The translations under genes and the position numbers were made by a program. This document shows, one piece after another, positions 1 to 9,410 of a DNA stretch of 64,000 nucleotides; position 1 is the first letter of the stretch, and every line of letters starts with the position of its first letter. Origin of the DNA: Aliitabrizicola sp041905595 (GTDB taxonomy: Bacteria > Pseudomonadota > Alphaproteobacteria > Rhodobacterales > Rhodobacteraceae); assembly GCA_041905595.1 (NCBI GenBank), contig JAYRKT010000002.1, positions 124,001 to 188,000 of the forward strand. The letters are read 5' to 3'. The notes under the pieces were generated by a model. That model was not told the DNA's origin, did no database searches, and was given only the letters and a program-made list of their open reading frames with translations.

Positions 1-54
1 TGACCAGGCAGAATTGTAGGTCGGGACAGCAATCGATATCTCGGGTGTCGCCAT
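1..54 (-). CDS. Family 2 glycosyltransferase, N-terminal end only
   Basis: On the minus strand an ATG at 54 opens a frame that stays open to the window edge and reads MATPEISIAVPTYNSAWS. The stretch ISIAVPTYN is the first beta strand and nucleotide-binding turn typical of GT-A family 2 glycosyltransferases. A purine-rich AAGGGGTGAG lies upstream of the ATG as a ribosome binding site. Such enzymes move sugars from nucleotide donors onto polysaccharide or lipid acceptors at the cytoplasmic membrane. Only 18 codons are visible, so the acceptor cannot be guessed. It is divergent from the TPR gene at 192, and the two probably share the 137-base gap as promoter region. Confidence 0.6.
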   Translation of the reverse strand, partial: MATPEISIAVPTYNSAWS

Positions 55-191
55 TCCCGGCTCACCCCTTGGCGGCGGGGGCGGAAACGGGCAGGATCAT
101 CAAGGACGAGAAAATCATGACTATCATCGGGCCACACTAGCACAGTGGCCTCGCCGCGAAAGACCATAGCCCTGAAGCGCGTCATCTCTGC

Positions 192-2666
192 ATGAACATC
201 ACAAGAGACTCGATGTTACGGTTGATCCGCAAGCGTTGGCCGCTTCTGGCGGGCGCTCTGGTGGTGGTAATGGCGCTTGCGGTGCCCTTTCTGTTCGATT
301 CAGCCGCGGAGCAGTCGGCCTCGGCGCTGGCCCAGGCCAAGGCTCGGATCGCCGCGGGTGACGATGCTGCAGCATTGGCGCTTCTGGGAACTGCCCTGAA
401 ACTTGATCCCACCAACGTGGAAGCCAAGCGTGAAGTCGCAGCCGCTTTTCTGCGGCAGGGCAAGACGAGCCAAGCCAGGTCAGTCTACAACGACCTGGTG
501 GCACAGGACCCTAACTATCTGGAGGGTCTGATCGCCCTCGGGACAATTGCCTATACAACCTACGACTATGCATCGGCCAAATCCTATGTGGCGAACGCTC
601 TGGCGATCGATCCCGAGAACATCGAAGGACAGGCCCTTTCCGTTGCCCTTCAGGTCGAGGACGCGATCAAGGCAAAAGACCAGGAGGCGCTTGCCAAGGC
701 ACGGGACGGCGCACAGGGCATCCTGCAGGCCAACCCCGATGACCTGATTGCACTGCGCGCCGCTATTCGCGCGTCGATGAAGGGAGAAAATCCTGCTTCG
801 GCCGTGCCATTGGTTGATCACGCTGTCGAATTGACCAATGGCCAGTACGATTTCGAGGAGCTGCGGCTCTGGGCGTTAAAACAGGCCGGACAAAAAGAGG
901 CCATGGTTGCCCAGATGCAGAAGATGTATCAGGCTTTCCCTGACCGGCCAGCGATTGGCGGCTGGTTGTTTACCACGCTCGACAACAGCGGCGATTATCC
1001 CGCTGCGCGGCAGGTCCTTTTCGAGGAGGCACGGCGGGCCGGCTTTGCCCCGGCGCAGACCGACAAGCTGCTCGAATACGTCAGGCGCAAGGGGCAACCC
1101 GGCGAGGTGCTGGAGACATACAACATCATCATCGCCGCAGCTCCAGACCCGGCCACTTCGACGCGTTATGTGCTTGCCGCAGCCAATCTTGAGGTTGGGA
1201 ACGGGCAGGCCGAAGCTGCGATCAACCGGCTTCAGACCCTCCTCAACAGCGATCCCCCGGCCGAGACGGCCGCGGAAGCCCAGACAATGTTGGCGCGGAT
1301 CTATCTTGCTCAGGGAAAGACTGTCGAGGCGCAGGACCTTGTCCGCAAGATCCTTTCGACGGCGCCGGGCACGGTCGCAGCGTTGAAGCTTCAGGCCCGA
1401 ATGGAACTGGATGCCGGCAATGCGCCACAGGCCCTGACCGCCCTGCAAAGCGCTCTGGATCAAAGCCCGCGCGACAGCCAGGTGATGCTCCTGCTCGGCG
1501 AAACCTACGAAAAATCCGGTGCCCTCCCGTTGGCAGGCGAACGCTTTGCACTGGCAGTCGAATACTCCGGCAACGGAGTCGAAGAGACCCTGCAGGATGC
1601 AGCCTTTCTGGTGCGGACCGGCAGGACTGACCGTGCGATCGAGGTGCTAACCAAGTCGGTCCAGGCGAACCCCGGCAGCATTCCCCTGCTTGTCGCCGCG
1701 GCGCAGGCGCATGCCAGCCAGCTCGACTGGGCGCGGGCACAAGCGATGGTCGACGCCCTGACCGAAATCGGCACCCCGGATGCGTTGGCTGCGGCCGCAC
1801 AAGCGCGCGATACGATCGGCGCGACGCAGGCGATTCTTACAACCACACGGCAGGTTATTGACCGCATCCTTGCGGAGAGTTCTGGTCAGACAGCGGATGC
1901 GGCCCGCGTCGTAGATCGCATGATCGACCAGGGTAAACCGGATACCGCGATGACCTACTTGCTCGACCCGTCTCGGGGCAGTGACCCGGCCCTTCTGACA
2001 CTGCGTGCCATGATATTCGCGCTGAACGGAAAGCCGGACGAGGCCGAAACGCAATTGCGCGCAATCCTGAAATCCGATCCATCGAATGATCTGGCCTTTA
2101 TCGGGCTTTACGGACTGCTCGACAATTCTGGCCAGACCCCCGCTGCAGCCACTCTTCTGGACGAGGCTCTGACACGGCCCGAGCCGCCGGTTGCGGCCCT
2201 TCTCCAGGCAGCCGACAACAAGGCTGCCGCTGGCGACATTGGCGCGGCGATCTCGTTGACCAAGTCCGCCTACGACAGGAACCCGAGTGACACGGCGACC
2301 GCTGCCCTCCTCTCCCGACGCATCGTTCTCGACCCGCAGGCGACCGCCGCGGATTTGCTGCGCGCGCGCGACATTGCCGCGCCGCTGCGGTCCCTGGACC
2401 GACCGCTGGTGCTGGACACCCTTGGCTGGGTCGAGGTCAGGCTCGGCACTCCTGCAGCGGGACTGACCGATCTGCAAACCGCCGGACGGCTGCGGCCCGA
2501 CGACCCGACAATCCGATTTCATCAGGCCATGGCGCTTTTCGCGCTCGACCGGCGGTTCGAGGCAAAAGATGCCCTGCAATCCTATCTCGCCATGGATGGC
2601 GACAAGCCTGCATTGGATGTCGAAGCCGCAAAGGTTGCACTTCAAAAGGTCGAAACTGGCGGCTAG
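192..2666 (+). CDS. Membrane-anchored tetratricopeptide repeat protein
   Basis: An 824-residue protein with one hydrophobic segment near residues 18-33 after a basic stretch, which should anchor it in the inner membrane with the rest in the periplasm. The remainder is a long array of TPR helix pairs; repeats with A-x-x-L-D-P-x-N type turns are clear around residues 48-140, 390-470 and 645-690 and at the C-terminal end. TPR arrays bind other proteins. Long TPR proteins next to glycosyltransferases often belong to exopolysaccharide or PEP-CTERM/exosortase loci, and the divergent glycosyltransferase fits that, but this is inference. A second ATG at 213 has AAGAGA just upstream and may be the real start. 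Confidence 0.8.
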   Translation: MNITRDSMLRLIRKRWPLLAGALVVVMALAVPFLFDSAAEQSASALAQAKARIAAGDDAAALALLGTALKLDPTNVEAKREVAAAFLRQGKTSQARSVYNDLVAQDPNYLEGLIALGTIAYTTYDYASAKSYVANALAIDPENIEGQALSVALQVEDAIKAKDQEALAKARDGAQGILQANPDDLIALRAAIRASMKGENPASAVPLVDHAVELTNGQYDFEELRLWALKQAGQKEAMVAQMQKMYQAFPDRPAIGGWLFTTLDNSGDYPAARQVLFEEARRAGFAPAQTDKLLEYVRRKGQPGEVLETYNIIIAAAPDPATSTRYVLAAANLEVGNGQAEAAINRLQTLLNSDPPAETAAEAQTMLARIYLAQGKTVEAQDLVRKILSTAPGTVAALKLQARMELDAGNAPQALTALQSALDQSPRDSQVMLLLGETYEKSGALPLAGERFALAVEYSGNGVEETLQDAAFLVRTGRTDRAIEVLTKSVQANPGSIPLLVAAAQAHASQLDWARAQAMVDALTEIGTPDALAAAAQARDTIGATQAILTTTRQVIDRILAESSGQTADAARVVDRMIDQGKPDTAMTYLLDPSRGSDPALLTLRAMIFALNGKPDEAETQLRAILKSDPSNDLAFIGLYGLLDNSGQTPAAATLLDEALTRPEPPVAALLQAADNKAAAGDIGAAISLTKSAYDRNPSDTATAALLSRRIVLDPQATAADLLRARDIAAPLRSLDRPLVLDTLGWVEVRLGTPAAGLTDLQTAGRLRPDDPTIRFHQAMALFALDRRFEAKDALQSYLAMDGDKPALDVEAAKVALQKVETGG

Positions 2667-2681
2667 GCAGAACCGGGCGCG

Positions 2682-4481
2682 TCAGCTGCGCGCAGTGCGA
2701 AACGCTCGCCAGCCGCCGTAACCGGTGATTTCCTCTGCGCCCGACAAGGCATGGGCCTCGCACAGAAAGCCCGAAATCTGCCGCCCATCCGCCAGCGTGA
2801 CCTTCCCGATCCCCAGAGGGGCCGGGATCCGTGCGACGAACTGCCCGAATGCCGCCGGTGGCAAAGCCCAGACTTCAACCTCGATCCCCGGCCCGCCGAA
2901 GCCTGGCTGGTGGATCAGGCCCGGCTTTGGCGGCACAGTCCCCGCCAAGGCATAAAGGCGATAGTCGGCGTCGGTGCGCGCCGCCTCCAGAAGCACCCCC
3001 CCTGCCCCGGTCAGTTCAGGATTGAGCGGCATCCCGGTCAGATGCGCCCCCACGACGACAATTGGCAGCATGTCCTTGGACGCGATGGCCGCCACTGGCG
3101 CAGGCACTTCTGCCTCGCGGTCACGGCCCAGACCGGCCGCCGCCGCGTGGTGGAGGGCGGAGGCAAAGGGAGCGAGCGCGTCGTCGCTGAATCCGGGTCC
3201 GACCAGCGTCACGCCCCCTGGCAGGCCGCTTGCCCCGAAACCGGCTGGAACTGCAATGGCGGCATAGCCGAGAAGATTGGCGAAATTGGTGTAGCGGCCA
3301 AACTGGCTGTTTCTGCCGATCGGGTCGGCCAGCATCGCCTCGACGGTGCAGGTCGTGGGCGAGGTCGGCAATAGCAGCATGTCCACGTCTTCCCAGACCG
3401 GCGCCACGATCTTGCGCAGTTCCTCCAGCCGGTAGCGGCCACGGAACGCTTCGACTGCTGTCTTGGGCCTGGCCCCTTCGATGATCCGTCGCACCGTCGG
3501 GTCGAAGGCGTCGGGATGGTCTGCCAGGAAGGTTTCGACCGCCGCCAGCCTCTCGGCCACCCACGGCCCGTCGTAGAGAAGCGCCGCCGCCTCGCGGAAG
3601 GGCGCGTAGTCGAAGGGCAGGATCGTCGCGCCAAGTGCCTCAGCCCGGGCGATGGCCGCGTCATAGAGTGCCTCGACCTCGGCATTGCCGTAGAATTCGC
3701 GCTCGGCCCCGGTCAGCACACCGATCCGCGGCCGGGCGGGCAGCGCGACCGGCGCGGCGGCGCGCGAGAAAGGATCACCGGCGTCCTCGCCCTCCATCAG
3801 GCGGCGGATCTCCACGCCGTCGGCCACGGTTGCGGCGAAGACCGTCACCACGTCGACGCTGCGGCAGGCCGGCACGACGCCGGTATTGGGCACGAGGCCC
3901 GGCGTCGGCTTGATGCCGACGAGGTTGTTGAAGGCAGCGGGCACCCGGCCCGATCCCGCCGTATCGGTGCCAAGTGCGAAGGTGCAAAGGCCCGACGCCA
4001 CCGCCACCGCCGAACCCGAGGACGACCCGCCCGAGACATAGGCAGGGTCGAAGACCGAGCGCGGCGCGCCATAGGGCGACCGCGTGCCGTTCAGCCCGGT
4101 GGCGAACTGGTCGAGGTTGGTCTTGCCGATGACGATCGCCCCTGCCGCCATGAGCCGCGCCACCACGACGGCGTCCGTCGCCGGATCATAGGCATAGGTC
4201 GGACAGGCCGCCGTGGTCGGCAGACTGCCTACGTCGATATTGTCCTTGACCGCGAAGGGGATGCCCCAGAGCGGCCGGTCCTGCGGCCCCTCCTCCATCA
4301 ACCGCCGCGCCTCGGCGCGAAGGGTCTCGTCCGGCGTCGCGGTGATGAAGACGGCGGGGTCGGCCAACGCGGCGCGACGGGCGATTAACTCTTCGATCAC
4401 CTCCAGCGGCGTGGTCCCGCCGGCATAGGCGGCGCGAAGGGCGGGCAGGGTCAGCATCGGGGGCAGAGTCTGGGGCAGCAT
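2682..4481 (-). CDS. atzF: Allophanate hydrolase (amidase-signature family)
   Basis: This 599-residue enzyme hydrolyses allophanate to ammonia and CO2 in the cytosol. The N-terminal 440 residues form the amidase-signature domain with the Ser-cisSer-Lys triad: Lys79 in PFAVKDN, the serine-rich GGSSSGS at 151-157 and the probable nucleophile Ser177 in GTDTAGSGR. The last ~130 residues match the allophanate-hydrolase C-terminal domain, as expected for this family's length. Its ATG (4481) shares one base with the stop of the upstream carboxylase gene (TGATG), so the two are translationally coupled. It is the last gene of the guanidine operon and the common end point for the biuret arm further upstream. 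Confidence 0.92.
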   Translation of the reverse strand: MLPQTLPPMLTLPALRAAYAGGTTPLEVIEELIARRAALADPAVFITATPDETLRAEARRLMEEGPQDRPLWGIPFAVKDNIDVGSLPTTAACPTYAYDPATDAVVVARLMAAGAIVIGKTNLDQFATGLNGTRSPYGAPRSVFDPAYVSGGSSSGSAVAVASGLCTFALGTDTAGSGRVPAAFNNLVGIKPTPGLVPNTGVVPACRSVDVVTVFAATVADGVEIRRLMEGEDAGDPFSRAAAPVALPARPRIGVLTGAEREFYGNAEVEALYDAAIARAEALGATILPFDYAPFREAAALLYDGPWVAERLAAVETFLADHPDAFDPTVRRIIEGARPKTAVEAFRGRYRLEELRKIVAPVWEDVDMLLLPTSPTTCTVEAMLADPIGRNSQFGRYTNFANLLGYAAIAVPAGFGASGLPGGVTLVGPGFSDDALAPFASALHHAAAAGLGRDREAEVPAPVAAIASKDMLPIVVVGAHLTGMPLNPELTGAGGVLLEAARTDADYRLYALAGTVPPKPGLIHQPGFGGPGIEVEVWALPPAAFGQFVARIPAPLGIGKVTLADGRQISGFLCEAHALSGAEEITGYGGWRAFRTARS

Positions 4482-7400
4482 CAGGCAGTCTCCATCACGG
4501 CAAGCACATCTCCGGCGCGGACGGTGCGTCCGGGCGCGGCACGCAGATCGCGGATCCGCCCGGAAGCGGGGGCCTCGACCATGATCTCCATCTTCATCGA
4601 CTCGACTATGGCGATGCGGTCGCCCGCCGCCACCCTGTCGCCGGGTTCGACCAAGAGTTTCCAGACGCTGCCCGGCACCGGGCTTTCGATCCCGGTGCAG
4701 CCATGGGGAACGTTACCAGTTTCGGCGGCAATTCCGTCTTCGGCAACGAACGTATCAAGCCCCGCCTCCTTCCAGCGCTGGCGCTCGGCCTCAAAGGCGG
4801 CCTGCTGGCGGGCCTTGAAGGCGGAAACCTCGCGGGCCTCGGCCGCAAGGCGTCGCTTTTCGTCAGCCCATCGCAGGGTCGTCTCCTCGATGCGGACAGT
4901 GTAGCCGCCGTGCGGAAAGGCGGCGCGCGCCTCGGCCAGTTCGGCGTGGTCGACGGGGAAGAAGCGGATCTGGTCGAAGAAATCGAGCAGCCAGGGGTTT
5001 TCAGCAAAGGCGGGCGTTCGCCGCCAGGTGTTCCACATCTGGATAGTCCGGCCGAACAGCTGATAGCCCCCTGGCCCTTCCACGCCATAGATGCACATAT
5101 AGGCCCCGCCGATGCCCACGGCGTTCTCCGGTGTCCAGGTGCGGGCCGGATTGTATTTCGTCGTCACAAGCCGGTGGCGCGGATCGACCGGCGTCGCCAC
5201 CGGCGCGCCGAGATAGACGTCCCCCAGGCCAAGGACCAGATAGCGGGCGTCGAAGACGATGCGCTTCACCGCCTCTTCATCCTCCAGCCCGTTGATCCGG
5301 CGGATGAACTCAATGTTCGACGGGCACCAGGGGGCATTCGGGCGCACCAGTTCCTGATATTTGCGCATGGCCAGCGCGGCGTCGGGATCATTCCAGGACA
5401 GCGGCAGGTGAACGATGCGGGACGGCACCGCGACCTCGTCCGCCGGGGGCAGCCGGCCCTCGATCGCGGCAAGCTCGCGCAACAGGTCGGGGCGGTTGAT
5501 GCGGGCCGGGTCATAGTGAACCTGCAGCGAGCGGATGCCCGGCGTCAGGTCGATCACCGGCAGTCCCGCCTCCCGGACCGCCTGCATCAGCACATGCACC
5601 CGAAGCCGCAGCCCCACGTCCAGCACCATGTCCCCGTATTCGACCAGCAGGTTCGCATCCCCCTGCCGGCGATAGACCACCTGCACATCGCCATGACGCT
5701 CGCCCAAGATCGGCGAGCCTGCGCGGGCCACCGAAGGGCCGGCCACCGGATCAGCAGGGCGCTCGACCGGGTGGAAGCGCACACGGTCGCCGGGGCGAAG
5801 CTGGCCGACCTTCCACAGATCACCCTCCGCCACCACCGCCGGGCAGACAAAGCCGCCGAGGCTCGGGCCGTCGGGGCCAAGAATGATCGGCATGTCGCCG
5901 GTGAAGTCGATGGCGCCGACGGCATAGGCGTTGTCATGCAGGTTCGACGGGTGCAGCCCCGCCTCGCCACCATCAGGCCGCGCCCAGTCCGGCGCCGGGC
6001 CGATCAGGCGGACGCCGGTGCGGGCCGAGTTGAAATGCACCTCGTAGGGGGTGGATAACAGGGTATCGATGTCGCTGTCCCGGAAGAAGTCCGGCGCGCC
6101 ATGGGGCCCATAGACCACTGCAAGGTCCCAGTCATGGGTCAGGGTCGCCGGCTCAGGTGCGGCAACGGCTCCTGTCGGGCCATTGGCCAGATGCAGCACG
6201 TCGCCGGTCTTCAGCACACCCGTCGCATGGCCACCGAACTGCCCGAGCGCGAAGCAGGCGCGCGAACCCAGAACTTGCGGGGCCGCAAACCCGCCCGCGA
6301 CTGCCAGATAGGCGCGCTGGCCCGGCCCGGCGATGGCGCCAATGGTCAGCACTCCCCCCGGCGGCACGTCCACGACCGGGCCGGCGTGATCCTCGCCGTC
6401 CAGCACCAGCCGCATCGCCGCCCCCGCCAGCGCCACCCGCGCCGCGGTCAGGAATCGCAGCGTGGGGCCGTTGACGGTCAGCTCCAGCGCGGCGGTATCG
6501 GGCGGGTTGCCGACCAGCCGGTTGGCATTGCGGAACGACCGCGCATCCATCGGACCCGAGGGCGGCACCCCAACATGCCAAAGGCCAAGGCGACCTGGCA
6601 GTTCCTGCAGGCTTGACTGCGCGCCGGGGGCCAGAACCTCGATCCCCTCGGGCGCGTAGGGGAAGCTACGCAGCGCGGTCGTCGCCACCCGACCCGAGGT
6701 GAACAGGTCCGAGCCGGCGATAGCCCGCAGGTAGCCAAGGTTCGTCTCGATCCCGGCCAGCCGCGTTTCCGCCAGGGCAGCCTGAAGTGCAGCGATGGCA
6801 GAGGCGCGGTCGGGACCATGGACGATGACCTTTGCCAGCATCGGGTCGTAGAAGGGTGTCACTTCGGTTCCCGTCTCGACCCAGCCATCGACGCGCGGAT
6901 CGGCAGGGAATGATACCTCTGTCAGCAGCCCCGCCGCCGGACGGAAACCGGCATGGGGCATCTCGGCATAGATGCGCGCCTCGATGGCCGCCCCATGCGG
7001 CTGCGGCAGCACCGTCGGGATGACCGCCTCGCTCGCCGCCTGCCGGATCATCCATTCCACGAGGTCGATGCCGAAGACGGCCTCGGTCACCGGATGCTCG
7101 ACTTGAAGCCGGGTGTTGACCTCGAGGAAGTAGAACTCTTCCCGTGCGGGGTCGTAGATGAACTCGACCGTTCCAGCCGAGGCATAGGCGACACTGGCGC
7201 AGAGATCGGTCGCCGCCCGGTGGAGCCTCTTGCGCACATCGTCCGGCAAGCCGGGGGCAGGCGTTTCCTCGATGACCTTCTGGTTGCGGCGCTGGAGCGA
7301 GCAGTCCCGCTCGCCAAGCGCCACCACCTTGCCCTGCCCGTCGCCGAAAACCTGCACCTCGACATGACGCGCCTCAGAGACGAAGCGTTCGAGGTAAACC

Positions 7401-7984
7401 CGCGCATCGCCGAAGCTGGCGCCGGCCATGCGCTGGACCCCGTCGAAGGCCGCGGTCAGCGCCGCGGCATCGTCGCAAAGCTGCATCCCGATCCCGCCGC
7501 CGCCCGCCGTGCTTTTCAGCATCACCGGGTAGCCGATGCGGTCTGCCGCGGCCAAGGCCTCCTCCAGCCCGGAAAGGAGCCCCGACCCAGGCAGCAGCGG
7601 CACGCCCGCCGCCTGTGCTAGGTCACGCGCCGTGTGCTTCAGCCCGAAGGCCGCAAGATGCTCAGGACGCGGGCCGATGAAGGCGATCCCTTCCGCCGCC
7701 AGCCGCTCGGCAAAGCCGATATTCTCGGACAGGAAGCCGTATCCGGGATGCACCGCCTCGGCCCCGGTCGCCTTGCAGGCGGCGATCACCGCCTCGACGT
7801 TCAGATAGCTTTCCGTCGCCGGGGCCGGACCCAGCCGCACCGCCTCGTCGGCCATGCGGACCGCCATCGAGAAGCGGTCGGCATCGGAATAGACGGCGAC
7901 CGAGGCGATCCCCATCCGCTTCAGCGTGCGGATCACCCGCACCGCGATTTCGCCGCGGTTCGCGACAAGGACCTTGCGAAACAT
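4481..7984 (-). CDS. Biotin-dependent carboxylase, urea/guanidine carboxylase type, probably guanidine carboxylase
   Basis: A 1167-residue single-chain carboxylase. The biotin carboxylase domain covers about residues 1-450 (start MFRKVLVANRGEIAVRV, ATP-grasp glycine loop GGGGIG at 161-166). A KipA/KipI-like carboxyltransferase region covers about 465-1070, and the biotin carrier domain ends the chain with ESMKME, biotinyl Lys1131. Family members are usually annotated urea carboxylase. The guanidine-I riboswitch at the head of this operon and the two DUF1989 genes just upstream point to guanidine: ATP plus bicarbonate would make carboxyguanidine, which the DUF1989 pair deiminates to allophanate. 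The substrate is inference; the enzyme class is certain. It follows UAAP2 after a 5-base gap. Confidence 0.9.
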   Translation of the reverse strand: MFRKVLVANRGEIAVRVIRTLKRMGIASVAVYSDADRFSMAVRMADEAVRLGPAPATESYLNVEAVIAACKATGAEAVHPGYGFLSENIGFAERLAAEGIAFIGPRPEHLAAFGLKHTARDLAQAAGVPLLPGSGLLSGLEEALAAADRIGYPVMLKSTAGGGGIGMQLCDDAAALTAAFDGVQRMAGASFGDARVYLERFVSEARHVEVQVFGDGQGKVVALGERDCSLQRRNQKVIEETPAPGLPDDVRKRLHRAATDLCASVAYASAGTVEFIYDPAREEFYFLEVNTRLQVEHPVTEAVFGIDLVEWMIRQAASEAVIPTVLPQPHGAAIEARIYAEMPHAGFRPAAGLLTEVSFPADPRVDGWVETGTEVTPFYDPMLAKVIVHGPDRASAIAALQAALAETRLAGIETNLGYLRAIAGSDLFTSGRVATTALRSFPYAPEGIEVLAPGAQSSLQELPGRLGLWHVGVPPSGPMDARSFRNANRLVGNPPDTAALELTVNGPTLRFLTAARVALAGAAMRLVLDGEDHAGPVVDVPPGGVLTIGAIAGPGQRAYLAVAGGFAAPQVLGSRACFALGQFGGHATGVLKTGDVLHLANGPTGAVAAPEPATLTHDWDLAVVYGPHGAPDFFRDSDIDTLLSTPYEVHFNSARTGVRLIGPAPDWARPDGGEAGLHPSNLHDNAYAVGAIDFTGDMPIILGPDGPSLGGFVCPAVVAEGDLWKVGQLRPGDRVRFHPVERPADPVAGPSVARAGSPILGERHGDVQVVYRRQGDANLLVEYGDMVLDVGLRLRVHVLMQAVREAGLPVIDLTPGIRSLQVHYDPARINRPDLLRELAAIEGRLPPADEVAVPSRIVHLPLSWNDPDAALAMRKYQELVRPNAPWCPSNIEFIRRINGLEDEEAVKRIVFDARYLVLGLGDVYLGAPVATPVDPRHRLVTTKYNPARTWTPENAVGIGGAYMCIYGVEGPGGYQLFGRTIQMWNTWRRTPAFAENPWLLDFFDQIRFFPVDHAELAEARAAFPHGGYTVRIEETTLRWADEKRRLAAEAREVSAFKARQQAAFEAERQRWKEAGLDTFVAEDGIAAETGNVPHGCTGIESPVPGSVWKLLVEPGDRVAAGDRIAIVESMKMEIMVEAPASGRIRDLRAAPGRTVRAGDVLAVMETA

Positions 7985-7989
7985 CAGCC

Positions 7990-8583
7990 TCAGTCCCGGA
8001 TGATGACGCGGATCGGCGTCGGATCGAAGCCGTTGCAGGGATTGTTGATCTGCGGGCAGTTCGAGATGACGCAGAGAACATCCATCTCGGCCTTCAACTC
8101 CACATGGTCGCCGGGGGACGAGATGCCATCGTCAATGGTCATCGCGCCGTTCGGACTGATCGGAACATTCATGAAGAAGTTGATGTTCGGAACGATGTCC
8201 CGCTTCGACATGCCGTGCCGGGCCAGTTCCAGAATGAAATTCTCGCGGCAGGCGTGGAGGTAGCGGGTCTCATGCCCGAAGCGCACGGTATTGGACTCGC
8301 AGGAACAGCAGCCGGCCGAAGTGTCGTGGCGACCGGCCGTATCGGCGGTGACGGTCAGCATCACCCGCCCCTCGGACGAGACGATCTTCGCCCCGGTCGA
8401 GATATAGGCAATCCCATTCGCCCGCATCGTGTCCTGGTTGGAATAGCGCTCGCCGATGTCGGCGGCATTGTAGAAGATCGTGTCGATCGCCTGCTGGCCA
8501 AAGCTGTCCTCGATGCGGATGGTCTGGCCCTTGCGGACAACGCCGGACCAGGGCTTTTCGGCGGGAATCTCGTGGATCTGCAT
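7990..8583 (-). CDS. DUF1989 protein, urea amidolyase-associated protein 2 type; carboxyguanidine deiminase subunit
   Basis: 197 residues from the ATG at 8583, preceded by GAGGGGACC. An upstream in-frame start at 8682 lies inside the neighbouring gene and is ignored. It is rich in conserved Cys and His in the pattern AGCCSCES, HACREN and CPQINNPCNG, which suggests bound metal, as is known for DUF1989 proteins. Members were long called urea carboxylase-associated proteins; published work showed that the pair acts as carboxyguanidine deiminase, turning carboxyguanidine into allophanate plus ammonia. Its place between its partner gene and the carboxylase, under a guanidine riboswitch, supports that role here. 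Confidence 0.85.
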   Translation of the reverse strand: MQIHEIPAEKPWSGVVRKGQTIRIEDSFGQQAIDTIFYNAADIGERYSNQDTMRANGIAYISTGAKIVSSEGRVMLTVTADTAGRHDTSAGCCSCESNTVRFGHETRYLHACRENFILELARHGMSKRDIVPNINFFMNVPISPNGAMTIDDGISSPGDHVELKAEMDVLCVISNCPQINNPCNGFDPTPIRVIIRD

Positions 8584-8593
8584 GATGGTCCCC

Positions 8594-9394
8594 TCAGCCC
8601 CGCGCGTTGTTTTCAAAGCCGCGGATCGCCTCGGCGGTGGCGGTGCGGCAGAGGTCGTCGGCAGGCACCGGACGCGCGGCAAAGCGCGTCGCGGTGACCG
8701 CCGGTTCCGGTCCCGTGGCGGGGTCGAGCGGATGGCGGGTATTGGACAGGGCGATCATCAGGTCCATCTCGGCCCGAAGCTCCACCCAGTCCTGCCCGGA
8801 CAGAAGCGAACCGCGCCAGCCGAAGCGGCCCCCGGCATCGACCCGAACCGGGGCGAAGAGCGTCAGCTCCGCCGGCAGGTCGCGGCGGTCGAGGCCCAGC
8901 TTGGCCGCCGCCAGCACCATGTTGTCGCGCTGGTTGCGCGCCTTAGGGTCGGTGACGGTCGCGGGCGACGACCCGCCAGTCAGGGCATCATGCGCGCCCG
9001 AGCTGTCCTCGGTGATCGACAGCATCACCCGGCCCATGTCGGAGAATATCACCCGGCCCTTGCGCAGCTCGGTGGTCCACTGGACCTTGACCGTATCGGG
9101 CAGGTTCATCCGTTCGGACGTGTCGCGCGCGGCCCAGGCGGCAAGGCCCACGCTCGTGCCGCTGCCGCCAAGGGCCAGCCGCAGCACCTCGCCCGCCGCC
9201 AGCCGGGTCGGCCAGTACCAGCCGCCGGGGATCACCTCGGTCTGCAGGACACATGAATGGTCGAGGTCGGGCGCGGGCACCGGGCTCGGGTCCGGCAGGG
9301 CCTTCGGCGCAAAGTTCAGGCCGCGGCGCTGGTGTTCTTCGTAGCGGGCACGGTCGGCGGCAATCTGGTCGGGGCTGCGGGGGGTGTGGAGCAT
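8594..9394 (-). CDS. DUF1989 protein, urea amidolyase-associated protein 1 type; carboxyguanidine deiminase subunit
   Basis: 266 residues starting at the ATG at 9394 (MLHTPRSPDQ), with AGGAGAGG as ribosome binding site; the longer open frame to 9631 is only read-through into the ATPase gene. It is the larger partner of the DUF1989 pair and shares with the 7990-8583 product the layout 'RVMLSITEDSSGAHDALTG ... GQDWVELRAEMDLM', so the two are paralogues expected to form a heteromer. Expected function: deimination of carboxyguanidine to allophanate and ammonia in the cytosol. It lacks the Cys-rich clusters of its partner, so the metal site probably sits mainly in the other subunit (inference). 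Confidence 0.85.
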   Translation of the reverse strand: MLHTPRSPDQIAADRARYEEHQRRGLNFAPKALPDPSPVPAPDLDHSCVLQTEVIPGGWYWPTRLAAGEVLRLALGGSGTSVGLAAWAARDTSERMNLPDTVKVQWTTELRKGRVIFSDMGRVMLSITEDSSGAHDALTGGSSPATVTDPKARNQRDNMVLAAAKLGLDRRDLPAELTLFAPVRVDAGGRFGWRGSLLSGQDWVELRAEMDLMIALSNTRHPLDPATGPEPAVTATRFAARPVPADDLCRTATAEAIRGFENNARG

Positions 9395-9410
9395 CTGCCT
9401 CTCCTGATGT

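Noticed and set aside
4703..6058. 451-codon plus-strand frame within the carboxylase
   Set aside because: Antisense to the carboxylase gene; no ribosome site or domain.
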